From Poa pratensis (taxonomy: Eukaryota; Streptophyta; Magnoliopsida; Poales; Poaceae): DNA of 64,000 bases. The DNA is taken from positions 82,948,079 to 83,012,078 of the forward strand of contig CAMZMU010000034.1 of assembly GCA_947311845.1 (NCBI GenBank). Direction: 5' to 3'. The position numbers were made by a program, and so were the translations under genes. Shown here piece by piece: positions 1 to 12,951 of the stretch; position 1 is the stretch's first letter, and the number at the start of each line of letters is the position of its first letter. The notes under the pieces are model-generated. The model was not told where the DNA came from, did not search any database, and worked only from the letters and a program-made list of their open reading frames with translations.

Positions 1-18
1 TGGCGCCGTTGCCGGGGA
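1..18 (+). other. tRNA-Asp primer-binding site of element A
   Basis: TGGCGCCGTTGCCGGGGA is complementary to the 3' end of plant tRNA-Asp (…TCCCCGGCAACGGCGCCA). This is the usual primer of Athila-type Gypsy elements. The same 18 bases recur at 14,476 (element C) and, on the minus strand, at 10,691 (element B). Confidence 0.9.
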
Positions 19-129
19 GCGTAGCGCTTAAGTTTCTATTCTTGTGTGCACTAGACTAAGCTTGGGGAGGTTCTTTTATATCTTGCAATCATCTAAGCTT
101 GGGGAGGTTCTTTGACTTGTTTGATGATA

Positions 130-425
130 CTATGTCTCCCATTTATGATGATGAATATGATATTTTCAGTCCACCCACTATTGAGTATAAATTTTGATTA
201 TGATATGCCTCCTATTATGATGATTACAATGATTATATGATGTTTTACTCCCACTATTCCTAATGAAACTGTTTATGCTTATGTGGAGAGTAATGATACT
301 TTTATGCATATGGATCATGATAAGAATGTTTCATGTGATAGCTATATTGTTGAGTTTATCAATGATGCTACTGAAAGTTTTTATGAGAGAGGGAGACATG
401 ATTTCATATACCAAAAATATTAAGT
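130..425 (+). pseudogene. decayed retroelement ORF, B-type
   Basis: Translated pieces in changing frames match the ORF of element B: a stretch reading ESNDTFMH.DHDKN, then CDSYIVEF, then DAT followed by YERG. Stops and frame changes show it is not translated as one protein. The function of this ORF class is unknown to me; it has no recognisable gag zinc knuckle or pol motif. Two near copies of CTAAGCTTGGGGAGGTTCTTT (57-77 and 98-118) precede it. Confidence 0.6.
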
Positions 426-2950
426 CTCTCTCTTTTTGTTGAAATTTTGAAGTTGCACTTGCTTTGCCTTCCTATGCTAGTCACTTTGTGCTTTATTGAT
501 TTATTTTCTTACAAGATCCCAATGCATAGGAAGTGGGTTAGACTTAAATGTGTTTGATATTTGCTTCTTGATGCTCTTTTATATTCAACTCTTATTCCTA
601 TGTGAGCATCATTAAAACTATCAAGCCTAGCTATATGGCTATAAAGAAAGCGCTTTGCGGGAGGCAACCCGGTTATTTTTTGTGTGATTTTCTTTGTGTC
701 CTCTTGCTGTACAAGAGACTTTGTTTATAGTTTAGGTTCTGGATTTTAATAAAGTGCCAAGTTTTACCCTTTTTGGTTTGAAAAAGTTGCTTATAGCGTT
801 CGGAGATTTTATTCCTGCACGAGTCAGTGCACGGTATGATTTTTAATTCTTATTCTGTAACTCCGAATGAGCTCATATTTGAACTGTAGTTGCAACTTTT
901 CATCCTCTGTATGCATGAATTTTTTCGGAATTTTTCGAGAAAGTTTGGTAGGGTAGAAAAATACGTTTTTGCTGCTGTTTTTCTGGACAGATTCTGTCCC
1001 ATTTTGTTTGATGCATGCTTTGAGCTTTTAAGTTGAATCTTTTTGATCCAATTGAGTTTATGAGTAGGCATACAACATTATACACTTTCTGGACATTCAT
1101 ATGAATTTTTGTTCAAGGATTATATGCAGCAAGGAACTATTTGTTTATCACTATTAATGCACCCCACAGAAAAGAAATGGGAGAAACGGTGTTTTGAAGT
1201 TTTTTCACAGGGATTGGAGGAGATGCACCAAGAGCTATCCAAGGATGGTGAAGACCATAAGCTTGGGGATGTGAAGACAACCCCGCTGGACCTACACACT
1301 CTCGGTTTGCACACGTCCAACTTCTGTTTTTCGATCGAAACACTTTATCGCATAAACTTGGAGCGTCTTTTTGTTTTGTTTGATTTTTGTTTGAGAGACC
1401 ACCACACTATCATTATATATGAGAGAGCTACTGGAAATATGGGTTGAAATATGTTGGATGCTTTTATAAGATTGGGAAAAGGGATGTTTGAGTTGATTTT
1501 TAATGATACATATAGTTGCATGATTCATGAGCTTGTTTATGAGTAATAGTTTGCAAATCTTTTTGAAGAGCTATCACTTATTCATGTTTTGGTGCTGATT
1601 GTTATTTTACTTGGTTTAACATGGATTAGTTAGTTCTATGGACACTCATGCATGCATCTAGATGGTCAACTTTCTCCCTTTTGCTAGCCCAAAACTCCAA
1701 CAAGCAAAAACTTGTTTCCAACACCTTCAACCAAAGTTATTCCAGTGAGTCCACCATATCTACCTATTAGCTTTATGCTATTCCGAGTATGTTTCATGTT
1801 GTTTGTGTTATCTTACCTCTGAATGAAAATGTTTATGTTATTGATTGCAATGGAAAAGTTGGTTATATAGCTCTCACGAACTTGATGCACAATGTTCTTT
1901 TATTTGCATAATAAAACTTGACCCATTGTGATTAAGATTATGATGTTTGTGGCTTGATGAATGTTTTGGGTTGGAAGTTAGCCCATATGTGCTGTCACAT
2001 GGCAAGCTTTCAACACGCTCTTCATCTCATTTAGTTGATATCATGTGCTTTTGTCTATGGATGCTTATCATGTTGAAATAAATGTGGAAATAGAGTGAGT
2101 TTAAATGAGTTTGTGTAAATGGTTAGAGAGACGCCTGGGCCGCTAATCTAAGCCATGCATCATTCATGGTGGAAATTTACTTACATACTATGGTGAACCT
2201 TCTGTGATACACCTTGCAATAAAAAACTATTCCAAATGGTAAATAAAAAGGGTGTTGAGATTGTTCATTTTGTTTGTTTGTCTTGTCATTTTGATATGGG
2301 CTTGTTCCATATCTTGGGACAAGAGGTACCCCAGTTGACGCTCTTGATGATACTATTATGCTTACAATGATATTTAATTGAACTTGCTTTGTTTCCCAAG
2401 TTGAGTAACACATGGTGTAAGTACTTGTATTCAAGGGGCATGAGACATTCAACCCATTCTTTATCAAGCACACTACTCATATTTGCTTTCACTTTAACCT
2501 TAATCATTCAAGATGCTATGATAGGGGCAATGAGAGCTTGACACCAATGAATACCTTATTGCAATCATTAACTTAAGTAGAAGAGTTTGGAAGTTGGATG
2601 AAACTTATGCATGCTTTACCTCTACTCACATATACATCTTTCCAAAGTGTACACCTATCATATTCAGATTTTCATCTACACTCTATGACCATTGTAGGAT
2701 GTTCTACTTATCATTATGCATACATGTGTTCCATATTACTTGCCATGTTACACTTTGTGAACTATCAATGAACATCCTTGTCTTGAATACTTGATATCAC
2801 TTCATAAACTATTTGCATATTGCTACTCCTTTGAAGAATGAATCATTTGACTATATGTAGCAATAGTAATCATCTTTGATATTCATTGTTAAGTATTAAA
2901 TTGCAAAGTCCATGTTAGTTTTATCATCTTCATACTCGAGGACGAGCATG

Positions 2951-2968
2951 GATTAAGCTTGGGGATGT
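2951..2968 (+). other. polypurine tract of element A
   Basis: GATTAAGCTTGGGGATGT directly precedes the 3' LTR, the expected place for plus-strand priming. The same bases precede the 3' LTR of C at 18,007-18,024. Confidence 0.65.
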
Positions 2969-4390
2969 TGATGCATGTAAAATGCATACATGAACTTTGC
3001 ACTTTATTGCTTATATTCCAATCATATTTGCATCATATAAGGGTTATATCAATGTTTTTAATGATTTTGGAATATATTTTTCCTATTTTTATGGAATTAA
3101 CCCTGCGCAGGCAGAAAACCCTATTTCTTTTTTAATGTTTCAGGGACCCAAACGTCGTCAAAAATCTGGAAAAATACAGAGGTCGTATTTTGGAAGGAAG
3201 AAGACGTAGGAGCGAAGGAATCAAGCAAACGGAGCCCGCAAGGCAAAAGGGGGTGGCCCACGCGGCCAGGTACTGTGGCCGCGTGGGGCCCACTCTTTGG
3301 CCCTCGTGGCTCCGTTGCCGTCGATCTTTCTCCACCGACTCGTCTTGACCTAAAAACGCCTATAAAAAAGGTCCCCGACGTTCTCTGGAAGGAGGCGGCG
3401 GAGAAACACAGAACCACGAAACAGAGAGTCAGAAGGCTGCCGCCGGAGAAGATCGGAGGGGGGAAACGCCGCCGGAATCACCTCCGGAGGGCTCCACCCC
3501 CTCCGGCGTGTTCATCATCAACATCTACAGCAAGAACTTCTCCACCATCATCACCATGATGAAGGGGGAGTAGTCCACCCCTGGACTGGGTTTGTGGTGG
3601 TAACTTTTGTATCTCTCCTCTCTCTTGAGCTTCACTAATTAGTACCGTATGAGCTGCTGAACATGATTACGGTCATCTATGTAATACCTTTGTGGTGAAT
3701 ATTGTGGTGTGAGATGATTTGTTATGCATTTACCGTTGTGTTGGAGCTTTTGTGATTTGTCATACTTTGAAGTATGATGTATGTGGGTACGGGATGGCCG
3801 ATGTGACACGGCATAGGTATTGAGTGACACAGTACCGCCCAACATCCTTTATCTGGGGGTAAAAAGAAAGAGTATGATGTGGGAGTGAGAGAAACCACGC
3901 TAGCCTTACGAGGGGTGACCTAGCAACACAAATGAGTATTTCTTTCAACTATGTGTTTTAGGACATATAGCCGTCATAAAAAGCTACCATTAAAACATGA
4001 CAATTGTGTGTACTTTATCTATAACATGATGATCACCGTAGATGAGAGAGAGAGGATTAAGTGAACCCATGAACCATGTCCATTGTTCCTATAAGAAACA
4101 CACACTTGAGCTTGTCCTCTTGCTACATAGAGGATTGGGCTTTCTCTCTTTGAGAGCTTTCACTTGCTACTACCTTTGTCTTGTCCTCTTGCAAAGAAGA
4201 GGATTGGGACACTTTTACATCCATCAAACCAACCATCTTGTTATCTAAACTTGTTTAGTGCATAATCAACTAAAACTTGTGACACTTTAGTTGTAGGGAA
4301 TAGATAACTTTTCCTTCTTGCTCCTGCGGATCGATACCTTACTTCCACATTGAGAGGTGCTACAGTGATCCCTTGCTCTTGGGGTTATCA
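2969..4390 (+). repeat. 3' LTR of element A
   Basis: It begins TGATGCATGTAAAATGCATA and ends GGTTATCA, so it has TG…CA ends with the short inverted match TGAT/ATCA. It is about 1.42 kb, against 1,514 bp in the 5' LTR of C. The difference is mainly a block around 13,740-13,890 of C that is absent here. A TATAAAAAAG-like motif near 3,360 is a plausible promoter for the element. Confidence 0.88.
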
Positions 4391-4807
4391 AGCGGCGGCA
4401 GGCGAGCCCCTACATCTCCTCCTCCGTGCATCCTCCCGTGCCGGGCAGCTCCGCCTCGCCTCTGGTCTCCTCCGAGCAGCCTGGCTTAGAGATAACATTG
4501 ACTTTTCTTTTTCTTTTTTCCACGTAGACCTGATGGGTGGGTCCGAGCTGTCAAAAACGTATTAACAGTCTTAAACAGACGAATCAGTGCTCGGCGTCAC
4601 ACCATAGCCTCAATAGCGGTATTTATGTGTCGAAAAACCCTAAGGTGGTGGTTCATCGTCGTCTCGTGTTCAATTGTGGTGGTTTTTCGTCATTTCCTCA
4701 TTTCCCGGTTGCGCGAGTATCTATCTACTTAGCGCAATTGTCCACTTCACCATGCTTTGCAAAACCCACGATAGGTTTTGACAACCGTAGGTACAAATTG
4801 TCACCTA
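4391..4807. other. non-coding stretch between element A and the nested Stowaways
   Basis: It starts GC-rich (to about 4,490) and then becomes mixed. No ORF with recognisable domains, no RNA gene and no clear terminal repeats were seen. Confidence 0.5.
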
Positions 4808-5053
4808 CTTCCTCCATTCATAAATAAAAGATGTTTTACTTCTTCCGTTCACTAGTATAAGGCACAGTGGACCCCTTTCAATTTTGACTACATATCTGTA
4901 CCTACTAATAAAGGAACTAAGGTTTCCGTCGTACGTCGTTTCATACGTTGGACGTTTTACACTTTAGTCCTTCGCAAATAGAGATATCGACCCGCAGTCC
5001 AACTCTTTAGGCACCGTTGCGGATGGAGGGCGGCAGCTCACAGGGAGCCTCTT

Positions 5054-5346
5054 TTTTTTTGCGAAACACAGTACAACACATGCGCTCATATACATGCGCA
5101 CACACTCACCCCTATGAACGCACACACGCACACCCTACCCCTATGAGCACCTCCGAGAGACCGAGTCGGCGGGTCGAGTCTTGAGATTGACGAAGTCACC
5201 ACGGGCGCCTCGCTGTCGACGAGAACGTCGCCTCCCACTAAATAATATTCCGCCTTAAATGAGAAACTCCAGCGTCAAACCTGGGGTTTGAACTCTGTTG
5301 GTTGGGGGTACAACCACCCTCCTAACCATCTTGCCATAGGCAAGTT
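5054..5346 (-). mobile_element. tRNA-derived SINE
   Basis: It is flanked by a 17-bp duplication, CTCACAGGGAGCCTCTT, at 5,037-5,053 and 5,347-5,363. A poly-T run next to the left copy is the poly-A tail of a minus-strand insertion. The head of the element (right side, read on the minus strand) contains TGGCAAGATGG, a good pol III A box, and GAGTTCAAACCCC, a B-box-like sequence. It is about 293 bp and non-coding. Confidence 0.85.
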
Positions 5347-5578
5347 CTCACAGGGAGCCTCTTCCGTCTCTGTCGAAAGGACAGCTGCACCGCGCGACGG
5401 TGCAGCGGCGTCGGGGACGGCGGGGAGCTGCATCGCGGACTAGGTCACTGGGAGGGCATCGCAGCAGCCGCCGCATCCCGAGAGAATCAGAGAGAGGGAG
5501 CGACGAGCGAGAACGAGTGAGAGGAGGCGGAGCGTGAGCAAGAGCGAGGAAGAAGTCTGTCGATCGTGGATTCGTGGT

Positions 5579-7136
5579 TGATGACGTGAAAGCACACGTT
5601 CGTTGGGAGACCCCAAGAGGAAGGTATGAAGCAGTGCAGCAGCAAGTTTTCCTCAGTAAGATACCAAGGTTATCAATCCAGTAGGAGTAAGAAATCACTT
5701 CTGAAGGTGTGAGTGGCGCGCTGACGTGGAACCTGCACACAACACAATCAAACTACTTTGCCCCAACGAAACAGTGAGGTTGTCAATCTCACCGGCTTGC
5801 TGAAAACAAAGGATTAAACGTATGGTGTGGAAAATAGTGTTTAATTGCAGAGAATGAAAAGGAACAATGATTGCAGTTGGTTGTATTATCAGTGTAAAAG
5901 AATGGACCGGGGTCCACAGTTCACTAGTGGTGTCTCTCCATAAAAGATAACTAACATGCTGGGTGAACAAATTACAGCTGGGCAATTGATAAAATATTGA
6001 GCGCATAACAATGCATATATATGACAAGATGACTACTATGATATTCATTGGGCATTACAACATGATACATAGACCGTTATCCAACAGCATCTATGACTAA
6101 TAATCCACCTTCAGGTTGACATCCGTGTTCCCCGTTGGTATTAAGTTGCAAGCAACAGATTATTGCATTAAGTAAAGTGCGTAATGTAAACAATACAATT
6201 ATCCTTAGACAAAGCATTGCTGTTTTACCCCTAGTGGCAACAGCACATCCACAACCTTAGAAGTTGCTGTCACTCTCCCAGATTACTGAGACTGAACCCA
6301 CTATCTAGCATAAATACTCCTCTTGGAGTTACAAGCATCTACTTGGCCAAAGCATCTACTAGTAACGGAGAGCATGCAAGATCATAAATAACATATAAGA
6401 TAGATTGATAATCAACTTGACATAGTATTCAATATTCATCGGATCCCAGCAAACACAACATGTAGCATTACAATAATATGATCTTGATCATGATAGGCAG
6501 CTCACAAGATCTAAACATGATAGCACAAGGAGGAGAGACAACCATCTAGCTACTGCTATGGACCCGTAGTCCAAGGATGAACTACTCACGCATCACTCCG
6601 GAGGCAGGCATGGCGATGTAGAGCCCTCCGGTGATGATTCCCCTCTCCGGCAGGGTGCCGGGAAGAGCTTCTGAACCCTCCCGAGCTAGGGTTGACGACG
6701 GCGGCGTCTCTGGAACTTTTCGTGGATAATGGCTCGGGTATTTAGGGTTTTCGCGTCGGGGATTATATAGGCGAAAGGGCGGCGGCTGGAGACACCCGAG
6801 GGGCCACACCACCCCACGGCGCGGCAGGAGGTGGGCCCGCGCCGCCCCATGGTGTGGCTGCCTCCTAGGTCGTCTCCGTCTCTCCTTTGGACTCCGTGTA
6901 CGTGTTGGAAAAATAGGAGGTCCTGTCCAAGTTTCGTCCAATTCCGAGAATATTTCCAGACAGCTTTTCTGGAATACAAAAACAGCAGAAAACAGGAACT
7001 GGCACTGTGGCATCTTGTTAATAGGTTAGTCCCAGAAAATGCATAAAAATGCTATGAAGTGTATATAAAACATGTAACAATTGGTATAATATCAACATGG
7101 AACATCAGAAATTATAGATACGTTTGAGACGTATCA
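5579..7136 (-). repeat. 3' LTR of element B
   Basis: On the plus strand it runs from TGATGACGTGAAAGC to GAGACGTATCA. It differs from its partner at 10,722-12,284 at many scattered single bases and small indels. By eye this is more divergence than between the LTRs of C, so B looks older than C. Confidence 0.92.
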
Positions 7137-7156
7137 AGCATCCCCAAGCTTAGTTC
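7137..7156 (-). other. polypurine tract of element B
   Basis: Minus-strand reading is …CTAAGCTTGGGGATGCT immediately before the 3' LTR. It is nearly the same sequence as the tract of A and C, consistent with a shared origin. Confidence 0.6.
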
Positions 7157-9767
7157 TACTCGTCCTCGAGTAGGTAAAACGATAAAAACAAAATAATTTC
7201 TGAGGTGACATGCTACCATCATAATCTTGATCAAATAGTATTGTAAAGCACATGTTATGAATGAAGTGATCCAGGTCAATGGTCTATAGTTTGCTAACAA
7301 ATAGATAATGAGCAAACAACTGAATCATATAAGCAAAAACTTTTCATGAATAGTACTTTCGAGACAAGCATCAAAAAGTTTTGCATAAGAGTTAACTCAT
7401 AAAGCAATAGATTCTAAGTAAAAGGTATTTAACCAACACAAAGGAAGATTTAAGCTTCAGCAATTGCTTTCAACTTTCAACATGTATATCTCATGGATAT
7501 TTGTCAACACAAAGCAATATAATAAGTACAATATACTAGCATATAAAAATTGTTGCACCAAAGTTGACACTAGTGTTTGCTTCTGAGATAGAAAGAAGTA
7601 GGAAAACTGACTCAACATAAAAGTAAAAGAAAGGCCCTTCGCAGAGGGAAGCAGGGATTAAATCATGTGCTAGAGCTTTTTAAGTTTTTGAAATCATATA
7701 GAGAGTAAAAATAAATTTTGGAGGTGTTTGTTAATTGTCAACGAATCAGAAAATGGAAAGTACAATATGACCCCTGCCAACCAGACTTTTAAGAGCGGCT
7801 CCCATGAAGGACGTTATTTCTACCAGCAAGGCAGATCATCCCTCTTTCTCTTTTGTTTACACATGCAGATATTTCACTGTATCATTGCTTGACTGATAAA
7901 TCAGGGCAAAAATGTGAAGAGAATTAAGCGGTTAAAGTTGTAATTAATTGGGACTGGGCACCCCATTTGCCAGCTCTTTTTGCAAAATTAATGGATAAGC
8001 GGATGTATATGCCGCTAGTCCGGTGGTAAAGTCTGTTTGACAGGTGACATAAAGACATCCACCCCGTCCTCATGAGCTTGGTAAACATTGACACAAAAAG
8101 GAATAATAAAGTTTTGAATAGTTTAAAGGTAGCACATGAAAAATTTACTTGGAGTGGCAAGGAAATACCACATATAGGTAGTTATGGTGGACACAAATGG
8201 CATGGATTTTGGCTCAAGGTTTTGGATGCACGAGAAGCATTCCCTCTCAGTACAGATTTAGGCTAGCAAGGTTATTTGAAGCAAACACAGGATATCAACC
8301 GACAACAAGACTCATATGAAAACATATTGCAAGCATTATAAGACTCTATACTGTCTTCCTTGTTAACCAAACCCTTTTACTAGAAAATATCTAGACCTTA
8401 GAGATACCAATCATACAAACCAAATTTCAACAAGCTTTACGGTAGTTCTTCACTAATAGGTTTTAACCACATGATACAAAAGCTTAAACATGAACTACTT
8501 GATAACTCAAAACAATTGACAAGTATCAAATTATCCAAGACAGTGATCTACAAGAATATGTAAGCTTTTTCCATTATACCATCTACCACATGCAGCATTT
8601 TCTGTTCCAACCAAACACCAATCAACTTATTTCAACACAAACTCTCCAAACAATTATAAATGAAAAAAGAGTACTTTCTAAAAGAACTAACAGCTCTGAA
8701 CAAGAGATGCATGAAAAACAGGAGCTAAAAGCATAGCAGTAGCTAGACAAGAATACTCAACAAGTATAAGTGAAGAATAGGAGTATTCACATGAAAAAGC
8801 GGAGCGTGTCTCTCTCCCAAACAAGATTGCTAGGATCCAACAAGTTGATCTCAAAAATAAAATAACAATGCGAAAATAAAAGCACACAGACGCTCCAAGT
8901 AAAGCACATATGATGTGAAAGAATTAAAATATAGTTTCACTAGAGATGACCTGATAAGTTGCTGATGAAGAAGGGGATGCCTTGGGCATCCCCAAGCTTA
9001 GACGCTTGAGTCTTCTTGAAATATGCTGGGGTGATCCATGGGAGCATCCCCAAGCTTAAGCTCTTCACTCTTCTTGATCACATTATATCATCCTCCTCTC
9101 TTGACCCTTGAAAACTTCCGCCACACCAAACTCAGAATAATTCTCATTAGAGGGTTAGTGCACAATCAAAAACTCACATGTTCTATAAGGACACAAACAT
9201 GACAATTACTTTTAAACATTAGCTACTGCCACTGATGTTATGTGAAGCTCTTCCACCAAAAAAAATTCCACTCAACACTAGTAAAAGAGAGAATGCAAAA
9301 TAAAAGACAGAATCTGTCTAAAACAGAACAGTCCGTAAAGACGAATTTTTTCGAGGCACTTACGTTGCTCAAATCGAAAAACTCAAAACTAATGAAAGAT
9401 GCGTACATATCTGAGGATCACGCACAAAAATTTCAGATTTAAATAATTTTTCTGTGATTTTACAGAAGCAATACGGTGAACAGCAGAAATCTGTTCCTGC
9501 GCAGAAATCCAAATCTAGCATCATCTTCCTATTAGAGGCCTTACTTGGCACAACAATGTAAGAAAATAAAGATACAAAGGCATTGCTACAGAAGTAAACA
9601 CACCTTGACTCAAAAAAAAAAATTGCAGAAATAAAACAATGGGTTGTCTCCCATAAGCGCTTTTCTTTAAACCTTTTAGCTAGGCTAGAATATTTTAATG
9701 ATGCTCTCATAAGAAGAGTTGAAAAACAAAAGAGAGCATCAAGAGCATATATCAAACACATTTAAGT
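7157..9767 (-). other. non-coding interior of element B
   Basis: This is AT-rich internal sequence of the retroelement with only short chance ORFs. It carries several islands of CATCCCCAAGCTTAG (for example near 8,988 and 9,045), echoing the polypurine tract. I see no reverse transcriptase, RNase H or integrase motif. Confidence 0.6.
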
Positions 9768-10349
9768 CTAACCACTTCCTATGCAAAGGAATCTTGTAAG
9801 AAAACAAGTCAATGAAACACAAGTGACTAGCATAGGAAGGCAAAACAAGTGCAACTTCAAAACTTTCAACATAAAGAGAGGAGACTTAATATTATTGAGA
9901 TATATGAAACCGTGTCTCCCTCTCTCATAATGACCAATAGGTCTTAAAGCAACCAGCATATAAAAGCAACACACGAGAAAGCTCAAAACTTTCATCATAA
10001 AGAGAGGAAATTTAATAACATGAAGATTTCTATAACCATATTTTCCTCTCTCAAAATAATTTTCAGTGGCATCATGAATAAACTCAACAATATAGCTATC
10101 ACATAAATCATTCTTATCATGATCCACATGCATAAAAGTATCATTACTCTCCACACAAGCATAATAAATTTCATTAGTAATAGTGGGAGTAAAACTAGCA
10201 CATCCATCATTATAATCATCATAAATTGCATGCATAGTATAATTATAATAAACTTTATCCTCAATAGTAGGTGGAACTAAAATATCACAATCATTATAAT
10301 CAGCATAAAGCGGAGGCAAAGTATCATCAAAGCAAATTTCCTCCTCCAA
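9768..10349 (-). CDS. retroelement ORF of unknown function (element B)
   Basis: This is an open frame of about 193 codons just inside the primer site, where gag would normally start. It opens at TTG, so the true start is not defined; the first ATG is at 10,238. The N-terminal half is acidic and Tyr/Asp-rich (repeats of YND and DDYND). Two units containing ERG follow, FERGKYGYRN near residue 99 and YERGRHGFIY near 140, each followed by a hydrophobic segment (FLVCCFYMLVAL and LHLFCLPMLV). Related ORFs occur in A (decayed) and C. No CCHC knuckle or protease motif is seen. I infer a structural or accessory role at most. Confidence 0.55.
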   Translation of the reverse strand: MEEEICFDDTLPPLYADYNDCDILVPPTIEDKVYYNYTMHAIYDDYNDGCASFTPTITNEIYYACVESNDTFMHVDHDKNDLCDSYIVEFIHDATENYFERGKYGYRNLHVIKFPLFMMKVLSFLVCCFYMLVALRPIGHYERGRHGFIYLNNIKSPLFMLKVLKLHLFCLPMLVTCVSLTCFLTRFLCIGSG

Positions 10350-10690
10350 GCTTGGGGACTAAAAATATCATTTTTATCAAACCAGCTTCCCCAAGCTTAG
10401 AATTTTACATGGCATTAGCAATAGTGGTGTTCAAAGAATTCATATTAATAATATTGCTACTATCATGCAAATAAAGTTCCATAGGTTTTTTAATTTTCTC
10501 TTCAAACACTTCCTGTCCCAATTCAAGATAAATTTTATAAAGCTCCCTCATGTTGTTTTAAGCCATAGGACTAGTTTCAAGGGAAGTAACCATTGATAGC
10601 AAGTAATGAGCTAGACATAATAACTCAGCAAGACAATAACAAAGTAATGAGATTGGAAGCGTGAGACTCCCCTTGCAGAAATCCTCTTAC

Positions 10691-10708
10691 TCCCCGGCAA
10701 CGGCGCCA
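10691..10708 (-). other. tRNA-Asp primer-binding site of element B
   Basis: TCCCCGGCAACGGCGCCA on the plus strand is the reverse complement of the primer site seen in A and C. It lies 13 bases inside the 5' LTR. Confidence 0.9.
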
Positions 10709-10721
10709 GAAAATTATTGCT

Positions 10722-12284
10722 TGATGACGTGAAAGCACACGTTCGTTGGGAGACCCCAAGAGGAAGGTATGAAGCAGTCCAGCAGCAAGTTTTCCCTCAG
10801 TAAGATACCAAGGTTATCAATCCAGTAGGAGTAAGAAATCACTTCTGAAGGTTGTCAGTAGCGCGCTGACGTGGAACCTGCACACAACACAATCAAACTA
10901 CTTTGCCCCAACGAAACAGTGAGGTTGTCAATCTCACCGGCTTGCTGAAAACAAAGGATTAAACGTATGGTGTGGAAAATAGTGTTTAATTGCAGAGAAT
11001 GAAAAGGAACAATGATTGTAGTTGGTTGTATTATCAGTGTAAAAGAATGGACCGGGGTCCACAGTTCACTAGTGGTGTCTCTCCATAAAAGATAACTAAC
11101 ATGCTGGGTGAACAAATTACAGCTGGTCAATTGATAAAATATTGAGCGCATAACAATGCATATATATGAGAAGATGACTACTATGATATTCAATTGGGCA
11201 TTACAACATGATACATAGACCGTTATCCAACATCATCTATGACTAATAATCCACCTTCAGGTTGACATCCGTGTTCCCCGTTGGTGTTAAGTTGCAAGCA
11301 ACAGATTATTGCATTAAGTAAAGTGTGTAATGTAAACAATACAATTATCCTTAGACAAAGCATTGCTGTTTGACCCCTAGTGGCAACAGCACATCTACAA
11401 CCTTAGAAGTTGCTGTCACTCTCCCAGATTACTGGAGACTGAACCCATTATCTAGCATAAATACTCCCTCTTGGAGTTAAAAGCATCTACTTGGCCAAAA
11501 CATCTACTAGAAACAGAGAGCATGCAAGATCATAAATAACATATAAGATAGATTGATAATCAACTTGACTTAGTATTCAATATTCATCGGATCCTAGCAA
11601 ACACAACATGTAGCATTACAATAATATGATCTTGATCATGATAGGCAGCTCACAAGATCTAAACATGATAGCACAAGAGGAGAGAACCATCTAGCTACTG
11701 CTATGGACCCGTAGTCCAAGGATGAACTACTCACGCATCACTCCGGAGGCAGGCATGGCGATGTAGAGCCCTCCGGTGATGATTCCCCTCTCCGGCAGGG
11801 TGACGGGAAGAGCTTTTGAACCCTCCCGAGCTAGGGTTGACGACGGCGGCGTCTCTGGAACTTTTCGTGGAATATGGCTCGGGTATTTAGGGTTTTCGCG
11901 TCGGGGGGATTATATAGGCGAAAGGGCGGCGGCTGGAGGCACCCGAGGGGGCCACACCACCCCACGGCGCGGTAGGAGGTGGGCCCGCGCCGCCCATGGT
12001 GTGGCTGCCTCCTAGGTCGTCTCCGTCTCTCCTTTGGACTCCGTGTACATGTTGGAAAAATAGGAGGTCCTGTCCAAGTTTCGTTCAATTCCAAGAATAT
12101 TTCCAGAACAGCTTTTCTGGAATACAAAAACAGCAGAAAACATGAACTGGCACTGTGTCATCTTGTTAATAGGTTAGTCCCAGAAAATGCATAAAAATGC
12201 TATGAAGTGTATATAAAACATGTAGCAATTGGTATAATATAAACATGGAATATCAGAAATTATAGATACGTTTGAGACGTATCA
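10722..12284 (-). repeat. 5' LTR of element B
   Basis: It is 1,563 bp and the partner of 5,579-7,136, with the same TG…CA ends. It contains a TATATAA-like motif near 11,910 on the plus strand that could serve as the element promoter. Confidence 0.92.
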
Positions 12285-12289
12285 GTGGT

Positions 12290-12951
12290 CAAGCCAGCGA
12301 CTAGGGTTAGAGTCTGCGTGACTGCGTGTACGTTAGTTTGGTTGGGCTGGGCTAAGCTATGTGCATGTGTACGTAGTTGGGTTGGGCTGGGCTAAGCTTT
12401 GTGCATGTACGTGAAAATGATCGCTGGTCCAAATTTATTTGCTGGAAGTACCTAGAATACATAGTTGTTGCTAAAAAAAACCTAGAATACATAGTTCTCG
12501 AAAAAAAAGTATATGTACGAATAAACGTCATTTCTCAAAAAGGAAAAAAAGGACAGGAACAATTAAGCAACAATGCCCCATTTCGTGTGTAACAATTGTA
12601 TATATAGTTACATTAAAAAAACAACGGCGTGGTATCGTCGGTGGAACTTGTCCCCAATAGAGTTGAGCGCATGTTCGGCAGGGGATGGCGAGGGGGCGGG
12701 GGTGGAGGGTGATAGAGAGGATTGAGGACACATGTAGCTATTGGAGCGTGTAGAAGGACGACCATATCAGCCTGAGCTGAGAACAGGGCCATTCAGAGAT
12801 TTGGTGGAAGGAAAGGGGTGGACAGAGGAGATGGATTTCTTCGTCTTCAACACTTATGTACCAGATTTTTTCTTTTCAATGGTGAAATTCTCTATAGCCT
12901 ATTTTTAAAAAAAACATTGAACCGGCCAATAACAACACATGGGTATATGTG
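12290..12951. other. Helitron H0 body between elements B and C
   Basis: This is non-coding. It contains two imperfect copies of GTTGGGCTGGGCTAAGC (12,341 and 12,380) in a unit of about 39 bp, and two copies of CCTAGAATACATAGTT (12,449 and 12,480). It has GC-rich segments but no recognisable protein. Confidence 0.5.

Larger units (their letters stand above)
1..4390 (+). mobile_element. Gypsy LTR element A, 5' end outside the window
   Basis: The window opens exactly on a primer-binding site, followed by an internal region of about 2.95 kb and a 3' LTR ending in TATCA at 4390. From about 600 onward it is closely similar to element C (15,660-19,076), so both belong to one family. No gag-pol, reverse transcriptase or integrase reading frame is visible, so the element is non-autonomous. 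The first 540 bases carry a decayed copy of the ORF type found in element B rather than the one in C. The 5' LTR lies left of the window, so the 5-bp target duplication cannot be tested; the right flank begins AGCGG. Confidence 0.9.
5579..12284 (-). mobile_element. complete non-autonomous Gypsy (Athila-type) element B
   Basis: Two LTRs of about 1.56 kb flank 3.6 kb of internal sequence. The target duplication is exact: GTGGT at 5,574-5,578 and 12,285-12,289. Read on the minus strand, the LTR begins TGATACGTCTCAAACGTATC, a form I associate with Sabrina-like Triticeae families, though this was not verified. A tRNA-Asp primer site and a polypurine tract confirm the orientation. The interior has one unusual ORF and no pol, so it depends on another element's enzymes. 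It interrupts Helitron H0. Confidence 0.94.
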
